Positions 51,561-62,344 are shown, counted from the stretch's first letter. The stretch is 64,000 nt of DNA from Emiliania huxleyi CCMP1516 (GCF_000372725.1 NW_005196981.1:488191-552190), one strand, 5' to 3'. Numbers and translations are program-made. The notes: generated by a model from the letters alone, not told the origin.

Positions 51561-51889
51561 TTAAAGGCTGCCAGTGCACCAGACTTACAGATGTGTCTTC
51601 AGAGGCGGGTTTGTGCCTAATAACGGCAGTATTGGAGAAAACGGCAGTCCCCAGCGACGCATGCCGGTGAGGCCGATTTTCTTCAACGGTCTTAAAAGAG
51701 GGACCCCCCGTGCCTGCAATCTCTTAAATGGCAATTTAAACCCCCAAACCTCCTCATTTCTTAAAAGCTCTTAAAAAAATCCAAGAGAGGAGTGGGAGGG
51801 CGGGAGAATCCAAAAAAGCCGTCCAAAAAGCCACAAAAAGCCAGCGAGCCTCCCGTTACGCGATTGCTAATCGATGCGCAGCATGATGC

Positions 51890-52558
51890 GTGGCCAGCGC
51901 GGGAGCAGGCCGGCGCCGACGCTGCCAGAACAAATACGAGACCTCGACCGACGGACGGCGGCCCTGCGGGCGAGCATCCGCGCTGCTGACGACGTGCTCG
52001 AGACTGACCTTGAGCGACGAGATTCTCGCATGCTTTGAGGAGGCGCTCGGCGAACGGCAGCCAGAGATGGGAACGGATGCTGCAGCAGGGCGAGAGGCGA
52101 ACGCCGAGAGTGCGGAGGCTGCACCGCGACTCGAGGCTGCAGCAGAGCAGCAGCGGGAACATTCCCTGCTTGCACCGACCGCGGGGCGCGGCGTTGAGCC
52201 GGTGCTGCCAGACCCGGTGCCTATGCTGCATACGAATTCCGGTGGAGGGCGCAGATCGTGCGAGCCAGATGCCGGCGCCGGTCAGCAGATCGGGTCGGCA
52301 GCTGCGAGCATTCTCGAGCGGCGCGGCGAGGCGGCGCGAGCGAAGGTGCTAGATAAGGTGCGTGATGCGGGGCGAGCAGATGGGGACCCGGCCGCCCCAG
52401 AGGAGGAGGATGACGAGTACGACCCCGAGGAACGCTTGCCTGATTCGGATGAGGAGGCAGAGGAGTACAGGGTGCAGCGGGTGGTGCGCGGCCGCGTGCG
52501 GCTTCATGGCAAACAGCCTGCGGGGGGGAAATCCGGTGTGGATGGCGCGCAAATCTGA
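51890..52558 (+). CDS. Possible acidic, helical protein
   Basis: Open from 51890 to 52558. The last part (ASILERRGEAARAKVLDKVRDAGRADG, then EEEDDEYDPEERLPDSDEEAEEY) looks coding. In the first half a different frame (LPEQIRDLDRRTAALRASIR + AADDVLETDLERRDSRM) is more protein-like, so a frame change or intron lies near 52040. No family recognised. Confidence 0.35.
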   Translation: MASAGAGRRRRCQNKYETSTDGRRPCGRASALLTTCSRLTLSDEILACFEEALGERQPEMGTDAAAGREANAESAEAAPRLEAAAEQQREHSLLAPTAGRGVEPVLPDPVPMLHTNSGGGRRSCEPDAGAGQQIGSAAASILERRGEAARAKVLDKVRDAGRADGDPAAPEEEDDEYDPEERLPDSDEEAEEYRVQRVVRGRVRLHGKQPAGGKSGVDGAQI

Positions 52559-53213
52559 GTTTTATTCCGCGGTGTACACTGAAAGCAGCCACAATGGCTG
52601 GCAAATCCACAAATCCGGCCCTCAGAACCCTATAGGGATCCCCTAAGAGCAGGGGCAGCGGCCACGCAAAGTAGTTTGCGTTCGCAAGCCGCGGCACGTT
52701 TGGTGACCTACTTGACCGACTGGGACTGTCCCGGCAAGCAGGGAGCAGCCAAGACGAAGGCCTTCCGCCTTTGTCTCTCCACCGCCCTGTATGGAAGGTT
52801 GGAAGCGCCACGCGTGACCCGCGCCCGCCGCGACAGCGCGCCCCCTGATTCGATTTGAAATGTACCAGTCGTGGCTGCGTCACTACTCATAGACCGCAGC
52901 CGCATCTACCTGCTCGATTTCTGCGACGTGTACTTTCAGGCGGGACATACGCACCGCCTCCCTGGGCGAGTGATTGCGCATCGACTCGTGAGCAAGATCA
53001 TTGTACCGGTCGGCGGAGCATTCCGCGTGCTCACAGCGATGGATCAGCCGCGGCTGTGGTGCCAGCCGCGGCTGTGGTGCACCAGTTTGATCGGTTTCCT
53101 AGTAAAAGGCGAAAGGGCTCTTACGAATATGCACTCATATGCACTGTTACACCGTCCTCTGCGCACGCACGACTCCGCAGGAGAAACCCCTCCCCAGGCA
53201 AAACACAAGGGAG
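52559..53213. other. Mostly unassigned
   Basis: A plus-strand stretch at 52870-53110 (LIDRSRIYLLDFCDVYFQAG, RVIAHRLVSKIIVPVGGAFR) reads like protein but has no start, splice context or recognised family. The rest shows nothing. Confidence 0.3.
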
Positions 53214-53522
53214 AGGTGGGTGTGGGTCACAGAAAGACTGCGGCCGCCAGCAACTGAGCGTCTCGCTGGCGGACGGGGAGAACACAACGAAGGGACGTCC
53301 GAAAAACGCAACACAAGAAGGGATGCACGGACATCCATCACTGGGATGAGATCGGGAGATACACATATCTGCCAATACCTAGAAGATGTAGGATTGCGAG
53401 CGTAAGTGCTCACAATCGCACAGAGATGCTACGAATGCGAGGAGTGCTGCTCACAATCCTTCGACTTCTATTGGGAGCGAGGCTGCTCTCAATCCTAGCC
53501 TTCTACAAAAGAAAGGTTCACC
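53214..53522. repeat. Dispersed repeat C (-) followed by repeat D (+)
   Basis: 53214-53345 matches 8961-9090 inverted; 53405-53522 matches 18233-18360. Repeat D here ends near ACAAAAGAAAGGTTCA. Confidence 0.85.
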
Positions 53523-53660
53523 CCCAATGGGTCCCTCGAGATCGGTACCCTGGGTGGGCGGGCCTCTACTCGCCAGGCCCAGGGACCGCGCGGCAAGTGT
53601 CGGAAAACCGCAAAAGAGAAGATACGACAATGTACGTGACGGGTGGTGTCGTAGTGTCCG

Positions 53661-53900
53661 TGTCCACTAGCTCCGAGTAGAGGGGGCGTTCTGCAGTTAA
53701 GGGGAAACCCGGTACACGGAGCCCTCTCGGAGACCCGTGTTTACTTTACAGCCCTTGCCCTGCGAATGCGCACCCCCCCTAGCTAGGGGTCAGGGCTCTC
53801 TAGCCCGTAGCCCGATGCCGATCATCCGGCTCGCTGGGTGCGCTTCTCAGCTCCCCGGCCCTGGATGTGAGGTTAATGACTGCACTCCAAGTGCTCCAAG
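53661..53900 (+). repeat. Dispersed repeat E copy abutting the rDNA fragment
   Basis: From about CCACTAGCTCCGAGTAGAGG to CTCCAAGTGCTCCAAG at 53900, directly followed by sequence that continues (minus strand) as ITS2. Confidence 0.88.
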
Positions 53901-54103
53901 ACGCTCGAGCCACCGCCACCACCACCCACACACGACACACCACAAGAAGGAAGAGTACAGCGATCGCCATCTCGCTGGCCTCTCCGCAAGAGGCCTCCCG
54001 ACCGCGTCGAACTCACGGCGCGGGCTCTCTCGGCTACGGGACCGGCCCCAGCTTCGGCTGAGGGCTAGAACAGCTCTCTCGCTCCGACCGAGGAGGATGG
54101 AGG

Positions 54104-54262
54104 CGCCCCTCGAAGAGACATGCGTCCGAGCGGAGCCCGGATGCGCCATTTGCGTTCAAAGGTTCGATGATTCACTGAATTCTGCAATTCGCACTACGTA
54201 TCGCATTTCGCTGCGTTCTTCATCGTTGCGAGAGCCAAGATATCCATCGGCAGGAGTTGTGG
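54104..54262 (-). rRNA. 5.8S rRNA
   Basis: Minus strand: GATGGATATCTTGGCTCTCG at the 5' end, then CGATGAAGAACGCAGCGAAA, GAATTGCAGAATTCAGTGAA and TCATCGAACCTTTGAACGCA, all standard 5.8S sequence. About 159 bases, full length. ITS2 (about 53901-54103) follows but is cut off by repeat E, and no 28S sequence is present in the window. Confidence 0.93.
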
Positions 54263-54491
54263 GGTTTCATAAGTTGAGGCAGCGCCGGCAGAGAGCCCGC
54301 GCTGCGCAAGAGAGGGGGCCGTGGGGAGGGGAGAGCCACTCCACACTCACCCAGGCGCGAGACAAGAGGGGTGCGGGCCCGGGTCGGCTCAGGAGAGCCC
54401 CCCGGACAGCCGCGCGCTCCGCGCGAACGCGGAGCCCGCGACGGGGTTAGACGGGGTACGGTGCAACATCGGTGTGGGTTGGAAAGACCGG

Positions 54492-54529
<38 letters not shown>

Positions 54530-54530
54530 C

Positions 54531-54562
<32 letters not shown>

Positions 54563-54631
54563 GGACAGCTTCCCGCGGCGTCGCGGCTGGAGAACCAGCT
54601 GCGGCGCCGCAGTCCGGGGGCCTCACCGGAT

Positions 54632-54681
<50 letters not shown>

Positions 54682-54802
54682 ATCAACGTGCGCTGATGAC
54701 ACACGCTTACTAGGAATTCCTCGTTGAAGATTAATAGTTGCAATAATCTATCCCCATCACGATGCAATTTCAAAAGATTACCCGGACCTCTCGGAAGCTG
54801 CC
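54492..54802 (-). rRNA. 18S rRNA, 3' end only (truncated)
   Basis: Minus strand from about 54802: GGGTAATCTTTTGAAATTGC, GGGGATAGATTATTGCAA, GAGGAATTCCTAGTAAGCG, TGTACACACCGCCCGTCGCT, CCGTAGGTGAACCTGCGGAA and GGATCATTA at 54492. About 310 bases of helix 41-45 sequence; everything 5' of it is missing. At the near-universal GTCGTAACAAGG the sequence has GTCGTGACAAGG, which suggests a decayed copy. ITS1 fills 54263-54491. Confidence 0.92.
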
Positions 54803-55205
54803 GAGCCCAAATCACTGTGAGAGTCGTGATTTCTTCTTGGTTTTCAAAAATCTCTCACACCACCCTCCCAGCTCTGGAATTCTGGACAGGGTGGCCAACA
54901 ACCACCCCTGGAATTGCGACTCGCCACTTTCCTCCCCCTGTGAATTTGTGTGAGCTGTGTGTCCTGAGATTTGCCGTTCCTTCTCGAAACACAGAAAAAA
55001 AAATTGGCCACCGCGTCTCCGCACCGTCCTCCCGTCGTGCCTCCCGCCTCCGTGTACGTCACATCGGTCTTGATAACAAGCACGGTCGATCCGTTGAAGC
55101 GATACACTCGTTCCTATCTCGCTGGAGGGCTGGCACGGAGCTCTGTGCCGGCACACAGAAGAGCCGTGCGGCAAGAAGAGCTCGATGGGGAGTGAGAACC
55201 GTCAA
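54803..55205. other. No gene recognised, flank of rDNA fragment
   Basis: Sequence beyond the truncated 18S does not resemble rRNA; it has no clear protein frame. Confidence 0.4.
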
Positions 55206-55776
55206 AGGTGCTCACGCAGGTTCCATGGGGCGTGGGGGCTCCATGGGCTCCGAGGAAGCCATCACGCCCGGGTAAGCCATTGGCATGGGCTGGTGAGCCA
55301 TGTAGCGTGGGGGGGAGATATGGGGAGATATGGGCCGGGCGGCGTCCTCGGTGCGAGATCTGGGGAGGTACGGGGGGAGGTACGGGGGGAGATATGGGGA
55401 GATATGGGGAGATATGGGGAGATGGGGAGATCGGAGCACATGCTGCCCGCTTCGACAGCGCACGCCTCAGCGACGGCCACCCTCGGCCCAGGTGCATCCG
55501 CGCGCGGGCTGGTCGGCTACTCGAGTACGCCGAGACACCCTTCCGAGAGAGAGAGGCACTTCCGAGCGAGACGTCCGTTCTACTTGCGAGAGCCGCCCCG
55601 CCCCTGCTCGCCCGCTGCAGGTCTTTGGCGTGCTCGTCGCGCCGCAGCTCAAGGCGCTGGCGGGCTGGCCGGGCCTCTTCGGCGCACTCGGCGCGGCGAT
55701 GCTCGCGGCACCGGCGGTGCTGCGGCCCGCAGTGGCTATAGAGGGGGCGTCTCTCGCCAAGCTCAAGCGGGCCTGA
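55206..55776 (+). CDS. 3' exons of an unidentified membrane protein
   Basis: The last exon starts after a CGCTGCAG acceptor (55620) and reads VFGVLVAPQLKALAGWPGLF + GALGAAMLAAPAVLRPAVAI, ending LAKLKRA at 55776; it is hydrophobic, like a transporter helix. An earlier exon at about 55206-55275 (LTQVPWGVGAPWAPRKPSRP) is possible. Between them lies an intron with GGGGAGATATGGGGAGATAT units (55316-55430). The family is not recognisable from so little. Confidence 0.4.
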
Positions 55777-56868
55777 GCAGGGCCATGTTTGTGCGCGCTC
55801 GCTGTCCCGCGGCGTTTTCTCCGTTGGCATGCGCTTCGATGGATGCCGCGCCTGAGGCGCACAGCCATACCAACACGCGGTCGACCGAAGGCACCAGCGA
55901 CACCACGACGCTGGATACCCGGTCTCAAATTCGAATTGGCGGAGCGCGGCCGGTGCGTCAAACACTCACACTCACTAGGGGGTATAGTCTGTATCTGAGA
56001 GCCGTACGGTAATAATGATTCTTTCGGGGTCTCTCACAAGCTGCGCGAGAGAACACATCGAGCGTGTGTACGTGATGGCCGGGCTGCCAACAAGGCCCTA
56101 TGCTACCTGCCTACCTCACGCGCGGATCGTTCAAAGAGGACCAGCGCATGCACAGGCTTCTCTGACACATGCGTCCTTTGTTTGAGCTTGAGGCTAATTG
56201 TGAGACACGCCCGACCGCGTGACGGAGAGCGAACCGACGCTGGCGCGGGTCAAGCAGCGTCGGTTCGCTATACCAGCTCCGAATGGGTACCCGCTTCCCA
56301 ACAAAAACGCAGCCAAAGGAGAAAGAAACGGACATCTCAAAGAAAGAAGAAAGGGGCGCGCGCCCCACCGGATAAAGATGCAAATGAGAAAATGGCACGA
56401 AAGAATTTTACATGAAAGAAAGAAAAGGGGTCGGGGGTCAAGGAAATTGCTCTGGGGTGGCGCGGTAACTCGGCGCCGTCGAATTCTTTTCCTTTCATCG
56501 AGCCCTCCAGCCCCCCTTGGGTGCGCGCATATTGCGCCTGGCACGTGCAGGACACCGCCGGGCACATTCCCGAGTGCAGCGCCGAGCACGCGGAGCAGGG
56601 CTCTTAGTCCTCGATCAAAATGCTCGTGAGATCGCGCGATTTGTTGTGTGGATGGTGTTTGAGCTAAGAATCGTCAAAACTCTCTCCCCCTAGTCAACAC
56701 ATTTTCCGAATTCTTTTTCCTTCGCGGCAACGCGATGGCGGCAAGGCCTTTTGCGCGCCCGCCCTCGTCACGCCGAAGACCAACCGACGTCGGACCGCGG
56801 TGAGACCAGGGGTCTACTCAAGTGCCTGCGCGAGTGAGTGTGTAGTGGGGGTGTGACGTGTGAGGCGT
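55777..56868. other. Intergenic; repeated AATTCTTTT motifs
   Basis: Matches to the motif at about 56402 (-), 56483 (+) and 56709 (+); AAAGAAAGAAAA-type A/G tracts at 56310-56430. An inverted repeat around GAACCGACGCTGGCGCGG/CAGCGTCGGTTCGC (56229-56268) could form a stem. No gene recognised. Confidence 0.5.
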
Positions 56869-57111
56869 GCAGTGTGGTGTTCATTAGCTCCGAGTAGAGG
56901 GGGCGTCCTGCAGTTAAGGGGAAACCCGGTACGCGGGGCCAACCCTCGGAGACCCGTGTTTACTTTAAGGCCCTTGCCCTGCGAACGCGCACCCCCGGGG
57001 CTAGGGCTCTCTAGCCCGTAGCCCGATCCCGATCATCCGGCTCGCTGGGTGCGCTTCTGAGCTCCCCGGCCCTGGATGTGCGGTTAATGACTGCACTCCA
57101 AGTGCTCCAAG
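56869..57111 (+). repeat. Dispersed repeat E, full-length copy
   Basis: GCAGTGTGGTGTTCATTAGC at the start and ACTCCAAGTGCTCCAAG at the end; nearly the same as 48259-48503. Confidence 0.9.
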
Positions 57112-57251
57112 ATAGATACAGTGGGTCCCACTGTAGGAAGGCCATGAAGCCTACCCGGTGGCAGCAAGAAGAAGAATTCTAACAATACACGCTGCGTCCT
57201 GTATTTACCGAACTGCTCTCTCTCACACACACAAACAATAACCTATCTACG

Positions 57252-57370
57252 CGGGGTACTTTGAGCACTTGAGCACTGGATAGGGTCGATTCCGCATGGT
57301 ACGGGACCCCTCGATCGTCTCGCCCTCCCTCGCTGGTGTGTTCATTGCACATTGGGGGGTCATACAAACT
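57252..57370 (+). repeat. Dispersed repeat B
   Basis: GAGCACTGGATAGGGTCGAT through GGGACCCCTCGATCGTCTCG to TTGGGGGGTCATA; matches 7105-7216 inverted. Confidence 0.88.
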
Positions 57371-57554
57371 CCGGCCAAATCTACGCCGGACCGGCACCGG
57401 GCGGGCCAACCCCCTTGGGCTTGGAATCGAGCGCTGGTCTAGTAGGCTCCGCGAGCCGAAGAAATCGAACATGGTGAACGGGACGGAAGAAATTTGGTTG
57501 GCTTTTCATCACAATCAAAGGACAGGCAAAACACGGGAGAAGGCAGTGCGATAC

Positions 57555-57997
57555 GCTAGGATCATACGTCAATGGACTGCTCTTCTGTAGGTGGAGCCGA
57601 CAAACGCCGGTCGGGTCGGCCCCGCCGCCCCCATCGCCGCCGCCGGGGCGGCGGCGGCCTCGGCGGACCATCCGGCGCGCCGCGCGCCCGACGGGGAGGT
57701 GTTCACCACCCCTGGCTCCTCACCCCGCCACGCCTTCGTGCGGACGCCGTGGCACCCACCTCAGGCGTCTCTCGGACTCGGTCGACGGCCGCCCAGCTGC
57801 CTGGCTCGTGCCAAGCCGACCGGCAGGCGATTCCCACTCACTGCTAGGCTAATCTCGGGCTGTCCTGCGGCGGAGTGGTGCCGTGAGGGGCGCCGCCCCC
57901 AAAACTACGATCGTTAGTACCGCGCGGGGGCAGTGCATTAATTCTGTCAAAAATCCAAATCTGCTCCGTGGAACTTATTGGGCTAGGATCATACGTC
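57555..57997 (+). other. Segment between 16-bp direct repeats, with an exon-like frame
   Basis: GCTAGGATCATACGTC occurs at 57555-57570 and exactly again at 57982-57997. The 411 bases between contain an acceptor CTTCTGTAG (57590) followed by a frame to 57917 (EPTNAGRVGPAAPIAAAG, GEVFTTPGSSPRHAFVRTPW). No known family. The flanking repeats look like a long target-site duplication. Confidence 0.5.
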
Positions 57998-58115
57998 TGG
58001 GAGCCCCCCCATGCATGCCGTAACGATCGACAGCGATCTGGCTACTCTGTTCACGTTCACACCTCGTAAACCCCCCATACCCCGATACAGGAAGTAGCAA
58101 GACGTGCATGCACAT

Positions 58116-59635
58116 ATGTCGTGTCATGTCGGCGCCGCCACTCCAACGTGCGACGAAATCACTCCGGACCTCTGCGAGCTGCGGCAGACGAACGACTCCC
58201 TGGTCGTCAAAGGGCTTCGGCTGAACTACTGGAGGTTTGAGGCCTCGCCGCCGTCTGGCCTGGCAAACGAAAGGCTTCCTATCGTGATGGTGCATGGCGG
58301 GCCGGGCTGGTCGCACGACTACCTTTTGCCGCTCAAGCAGCAAGCCTGCCGCGGCAGGACAGTCTATTTCTACGACCAGGTCGGCGCGGGCGTGAGCGAG
58401 CGGCCGGTGTCTGCAAAGGCGAGCGCGCCGCACCTCTTTGACATCGACTACTATCCGGAGGAGCTTGCGGCACTGATCCGCCACCTCGGCCTGCGCCGCT
58501 TCCACGTGCTCGGCTCCTCGTGGGGCACCATCGTGGCGCAGCTCTTCGCTCTAGGACCGAACAGCGGCGGGCTCGCCGGCCTCGTCCTCTCGGGTCACTC
58601 TCACACTGCTCTCACGGAAGGGCTACAACACGCCTCCCATTCCCTGAGCCTTGAGCTTGTCCGGCTGTAGGTCCGCTCAGCGACGCGACGCTGTACATCC
58701 GGAGTCAGTGGGACCCGACGGAGGGCAATCTCGGCGCCATGCTGCCGCCTTTCGTCCAGCGGAGGCTGCGCGCCCTCGACGCGGCTCGCGACTTCGGCTC
58801 GGCCGAGTACCGCGCGCTCGCCAAGGCTATGGAGGCGCGCTTCACCGTGCGCACCTACCCTCCGCCGGACTGCTACACGAGGGCGTCGGGCCTGATGAAC
58901 GACGAGATCTACGTCGGCATCCAGGGCGCGTCCGAGTTCACCATCGGCGGCGTGCTCGCGGGGTGGAACATCACGGCGCGGCTGCCGGCCCTTGGCGCGC
59001 TGCCAACGCTGCTCACTGCGGGCAGGTTCGACACGATGCGGCCGCCGCTGCTGCGCGCGATGGCGGCGGCGATCCCAAACAGCCGCACTCTCGTGCTGCC
59101 GCACTCGGGGCACTGCTCGATGATCGACGACCCAAAGCTGATGAACGACGGGGTGGCCGATTTTCTTGGCTGCGTCGAGAGCGGCGCGTGCGCGGCCGCC
59201 GCGACGCCGGTGCCGCGGCAGAGGGGCGAGGAGGCGCGGACGGCGGAAGGCATCGACGCGCCGTCGGACGGCGGCGGCGGAGTCTACCACAGGCTGGTGA
59301 GGGTCGGCGGCGTCGACGGCTGCGTCGAGGCAAGCGTGAGCGCCACCACCGCAAGCGCCTTTGGCGGGACCGAGGGCCGCTGCAAGGGCGTGGGCTACAC
59401 GGTGCCCACGGGCTCGCAGGCGATCCCCTTTTGCTGCACCGTCCAAGGGTTCAAAAGGCCGCCCCTCTCGTCGGGCGCGAGCGTGCTGCAGTCAGCCGTG
59501 GCTGGGGGGCGGAGGGAGCCGCTCGCTCTGCCGCCGCTGCTCGCGTGGGGAGGCCTCCTGCTCTGGGTCGGCGTTTGGCTGGGCCGGCGGTACGAGCGGA
59601 GGCGCTCTGGCCGGGCGGCGAGGGACATTCTGTAG
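58116..59635 (+). CDS. Proline-iminopeptidase-like alpha/beta hydrolase (S33), C-terminally membrane anchored
   Basis: Exons 58116-58594 and 58671-59635, joined by a 76-base GT-AG intron (SG/PLSDATLYIRSQWD). About 480 residues. Catalytic features are complete: HGGPG oxyanion motif at residues 60-64, nucleophile elbow GSSWG with Ser135, the aspartate in TAGRFDTMRP and the histidine in LPHSGHCSMIDD. This is the pattern of prolyl iminopeptidases and their relatives, which remove N-terminal proline from peptides. After the hydrolase, the protein adds a Cys-containing region and a single C-terminal membrane span (LPPLLAWGGLLLWVGVWLG) with a basic tail. That anchor is not usual for the family. The start is the first in-frame ATG; a signal peptide is not visible, so topology is unclear. 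Confidence 0.82.
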
Positions 59636-60004
59636 GACTGTGTAGCACAGTGAAAAAAGGAGATCTACCTTGTCTTGTCACTCATTGAAGTTCCCTCACC
59701 GCACAAGAAGTTGCCACAGGATCGTGCAGGGCGGGGACACATGCCTACATCCCATCTCGTGTTCCCCGAATTCGCTGGAATTTCTTTTCTCTCCGCCAGG
59801 GTTCGGACTTTTTGGTATGGTATGGTAGATCGCGCAACCCACCTCGAGACCATACCCCCCCGCCTGCTGACAGACCCAGCCTCCCGGCTGCCGGCCTCGG
59901 GCGGTCAGGACCATACCCCCCCACCCTTTGGGCCGCGGGTACCATACCACACCCCGGAAAAAGTTGGAACCCAGTTTCGAAAGGAGGAATGGGTGGTTGC
60001 GACC

Positions 60005-62020
60005 ATGACAAAGCGCTTTAGCATCTTCGACCCAAGCCGCGTAAGCCTCGTCGACCCAGGCCGCGTAAGCGGCCTCGGCCTGGACCGCGCCAGCGGCGCC
60101 AGCGATGAAGAAATAAACGCGGTCGTGCTGGAGCCGAGCTTGTCCCAGGAGAGGAAGAGCGAGCCGGAGAGCAGCGCCAGCGACATGGCCATAGACACAA
60201 CTCAGAGTAACCGAGGCGCCAGCAGCTTTGTGCGGCCGAGCCAGGCCGGTAGCACGCGGGCGGACGCTTCTGCCTCTGCTGGGACCCGCCCAGAGAGCGT
60301 CGAAGCAATGTTTCAGCGGCAGCTGGACGAGACCTTCTTCGTCGCCGGCATCGTCATCTTCACAGGCCTTTGCCACCTGAACCCCTTCTCCATCCTGCTC
60401 GCGCTGCAGCGCCATCTCCTCGAGGCCGAGATGCACTCGTCGTTCCTGCGTAACCTCCACCGTGGCCTGCACGACAGGCTCGTGCGCCGCAGGGAGCACT
60501 GCCGCTCGCGCAGCTGCAGTGCGATTTCGAGCTGGTGCGGCAGCACCAGAATCGGCGGCCAGCGGGTGCCGTGGGTGCTCTGGAACTCGACGCTCGCGCT
60601 CTTCTCGCTGGTGCTCGTCTACGACACAATCTTCATGGGGCTCTGCCTCGCGGCGACGGTGATGCTCTTCGTGCAGAACAAGGAGTCGATGGACAATGGC
60701 GGCCTCTGCCAGACCAACTCCACCTTCGACTTTTGGCTCAACAGCAACCTGCAGAAGGCGGAGGTGGACGAGGAGCGGCTCTACGATGCGCTGGGCGCGG
60801 CGGCGGAAGGAAGCTCCGAGCTGGGCGCCCTCACGGCGCAAGTCAACGGCGAGCTCGAGATGCGAGCGGTCACTGTGGAGGTTGTGCAGGGCACGCTGCT
60901 CCAGGCGATCAAGGGCGACGAAGACTCGCTCGGGATCTGCAAATCGCTGCTGCTCTCCAACCTGCTCATCGTCGCCTTTGCCAGCTGGTTCTGCGTCGTG
61001 CTCGCGCTCGGATGGGGCTCCACCATCAAAGCGATCTGGCGCATCCGTCGCGCGCGGCGCACCGCCCCGCTCGTGCTGCAGCTGCACGTCGAGGTGGAGA
61101 ACCGGCGGGTGCCCGTGTCGCTCGAGCTCACACGGCTGGCGAGGCATGTCGGGGCGTCACCCCACGTCAGCCCCGGCACATCCTCCAACGCGGACCGCTT
61201 CCTCGTCGGCCAGCTCGTCACGGGCCGTCCCATCGATGCGGCGCTGGGGGTCCTCGGTTACATGGGTGTGCCTGAGGAGACCGTGTACGGTGGCCTCGCC
61301 GATGGCTTCGCCTCGATGGTGCGTGAGGTGGAGGCGCACGGCACAGAGGAGGACCGGTACTGCCTCAAGTACGTGCTGCACGCGGCGACCGGCTCGTGCG
61401 AGCGGCAGTGGCCCAACGGCGTCCTCGACGGCGGCCGTGAGTCTGGCCTCCGCCTCGCCGACTTTGCTTCGCACGCAAGCGCACGGCTCGCGGGCCTCAC
61501 CGCGGCGCAGGTGGCGGCGCTCCGCTTCTATACGACAGCGGGTTACCGATCACTCAACCTGCCGCTGCGGAGCCCAAACGGTATCTGCCACCAAGGCTAC
61601 CCCTTCCCCGTCACGATGACGCTGATCGCTGAGGCGCTCAAGAGGCTGCGAGCCGTCGACGCGGGCACGCGAGCGCAGGTCGACTTGTGGCGCGGGATGC
61701 GCAATGTCGTTGCGAGCGAGGCCTTCCTCGCCTGCGGCGGGACCGAGGTGGCGCCCATGTCGACCACCACCGACTTGGCAGTGGCGATGCGCTACTCGTG
61801 CGGGCACGGCGCCGCCACCACCTCGGCGCTACTCCTCAAGATTGCCACGAGCAGCTTCATGGACAGGGGCGCCGACCTGGCCTTCCTCTCGTGCTTCCCG
61901 AACGAGAGCGAGGTGTGCTACCCGCCGCTCACGTTCCTCCTGCCGACCGGCCGGAGCGAACAGTTGCAGGCCAGCGGGGTGCGCTTTACAGTGATTGAGG
62001 TGACGCCTCGGCTGAGCTGA
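60005..62020 (+). CDS. Three-helix membrane protein with C-terminal ADP-ribosyltransferase domain
   Basis: 671 residues from ATG 60005, chosen because upstream sequence (repeated CCATACCCCCC) is not protein-like although open to 59675. Hydrophobic segments at about 111-134, 192-224 and 314-337 separate a Ser/Glu-rich N-terminal tail, a short loop and a larger loop with two Cys (LCQTNSTFDF and SLGICKSLL). Residues about 500-671 fit the R-S-E class of ADP-ribosyltransferases: ALRFYTTAGYRSLNLPLR helix, Arg563 in DLWRGMR, Ser586 in PMSTTTDLAVAMRYS, and the ExE pair Glu634/Glu636 in FPNESEVCYPPLTFLLP. ExE enzymes usually modify arginine using NAD+. Inference: a membrane-tethered mono-ADP-ribosyltransferase. 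No intron is needed. It is not toxin-like in architecture. Confidence 0.8.
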   Translation: MTKRFSIFDPSRVSLVDPGRVSGLGLDRASGASDEEINAVVLEPSLSQERKSEPESSASDMAIDTTQSNRGASSFVRPSQAGSTRADASASAGTRPESVEAMFQRQLDETFFVAGIVIFTGLCHLNPFSILLALQRHLLEAEMHSSFLRNLHRGLHDRLVRRREHCRSRSCSAISSWCGSTRIGGQRVPWVLWNSTLALFSLVLVYDTIFMGLCLAATVMLFVQNKESMDNGGLCQTNSTFDFWLNSNLQKAEVDEERLYDALGAAAEGSSELGALTAQVNGELEMRAVTVEVVQGTLLQAIKGDEDSLGICKSLLLSNLLIVAFASWFCVVLALGWGSTIKAIWRIRRARRTAPLVLQLHVEVENRRVPVSLELTRLARHVGASPHVSPGTSSNADRFLVGQLVTGRPIDAALGVLGYMGVPEETVYGGLADGFASMVREVEAHGTEEDRYCLKYVLHAATGSCERQWPNGVLDGGRESGLRLADFASHASARLAGLTAAQVAALRFYTTAGYRSLNLPLRSPNGICHQGYPFPVTMTLIAEALKRLRAVDAGTRAQVDLWRGMRNVVASEAFLACGGTEVAPMSTTTDLAVAMRYSCGHGAATTSALLLKIATSSFMDRGADLAFLSCFPNESEVCYPPLTFLLPTGRSEQLQASGVRFTVIEVTPRLS

Positions 62021-62344
62021 GTTGTGAGATGTGAGTACATATGGCTGAGTACCGTGTCGCGCTATGTCATGTTTATCTCTTGTTATTGTCGCCAGCCTGT
62101 GCATTTCCGTGTTCATACGAATGCATACCTAGCGAACGGGGTTGCCAGAACGTTAAGAAATCGACATTTCGCCCCGTGACTTTTCTCTGAAGCAGGACTT
62201 AGGACTTTGCGGAGATCAGCAGGAGGATGTACACGAAGAGGTTAGGAGCAGCAGGGACCCGAGGGACCATGTGGAAGACGGCTAGTGCTAGTCCCCCACC
62301 GGGAGAGGACGACCCCCGGGCTAGTCGCCGACCACACCCACATA

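Noticed and set aside
59675-60004. Upstream extension of the ADP-ribosyltransferase gene
   Set aside because: The frame is open but passes through CCATACCCCCC repeats and an inverted GGTATGGTATGG/ACCATACC pair; composition is not protein-like and it has no ATG with conserved context.
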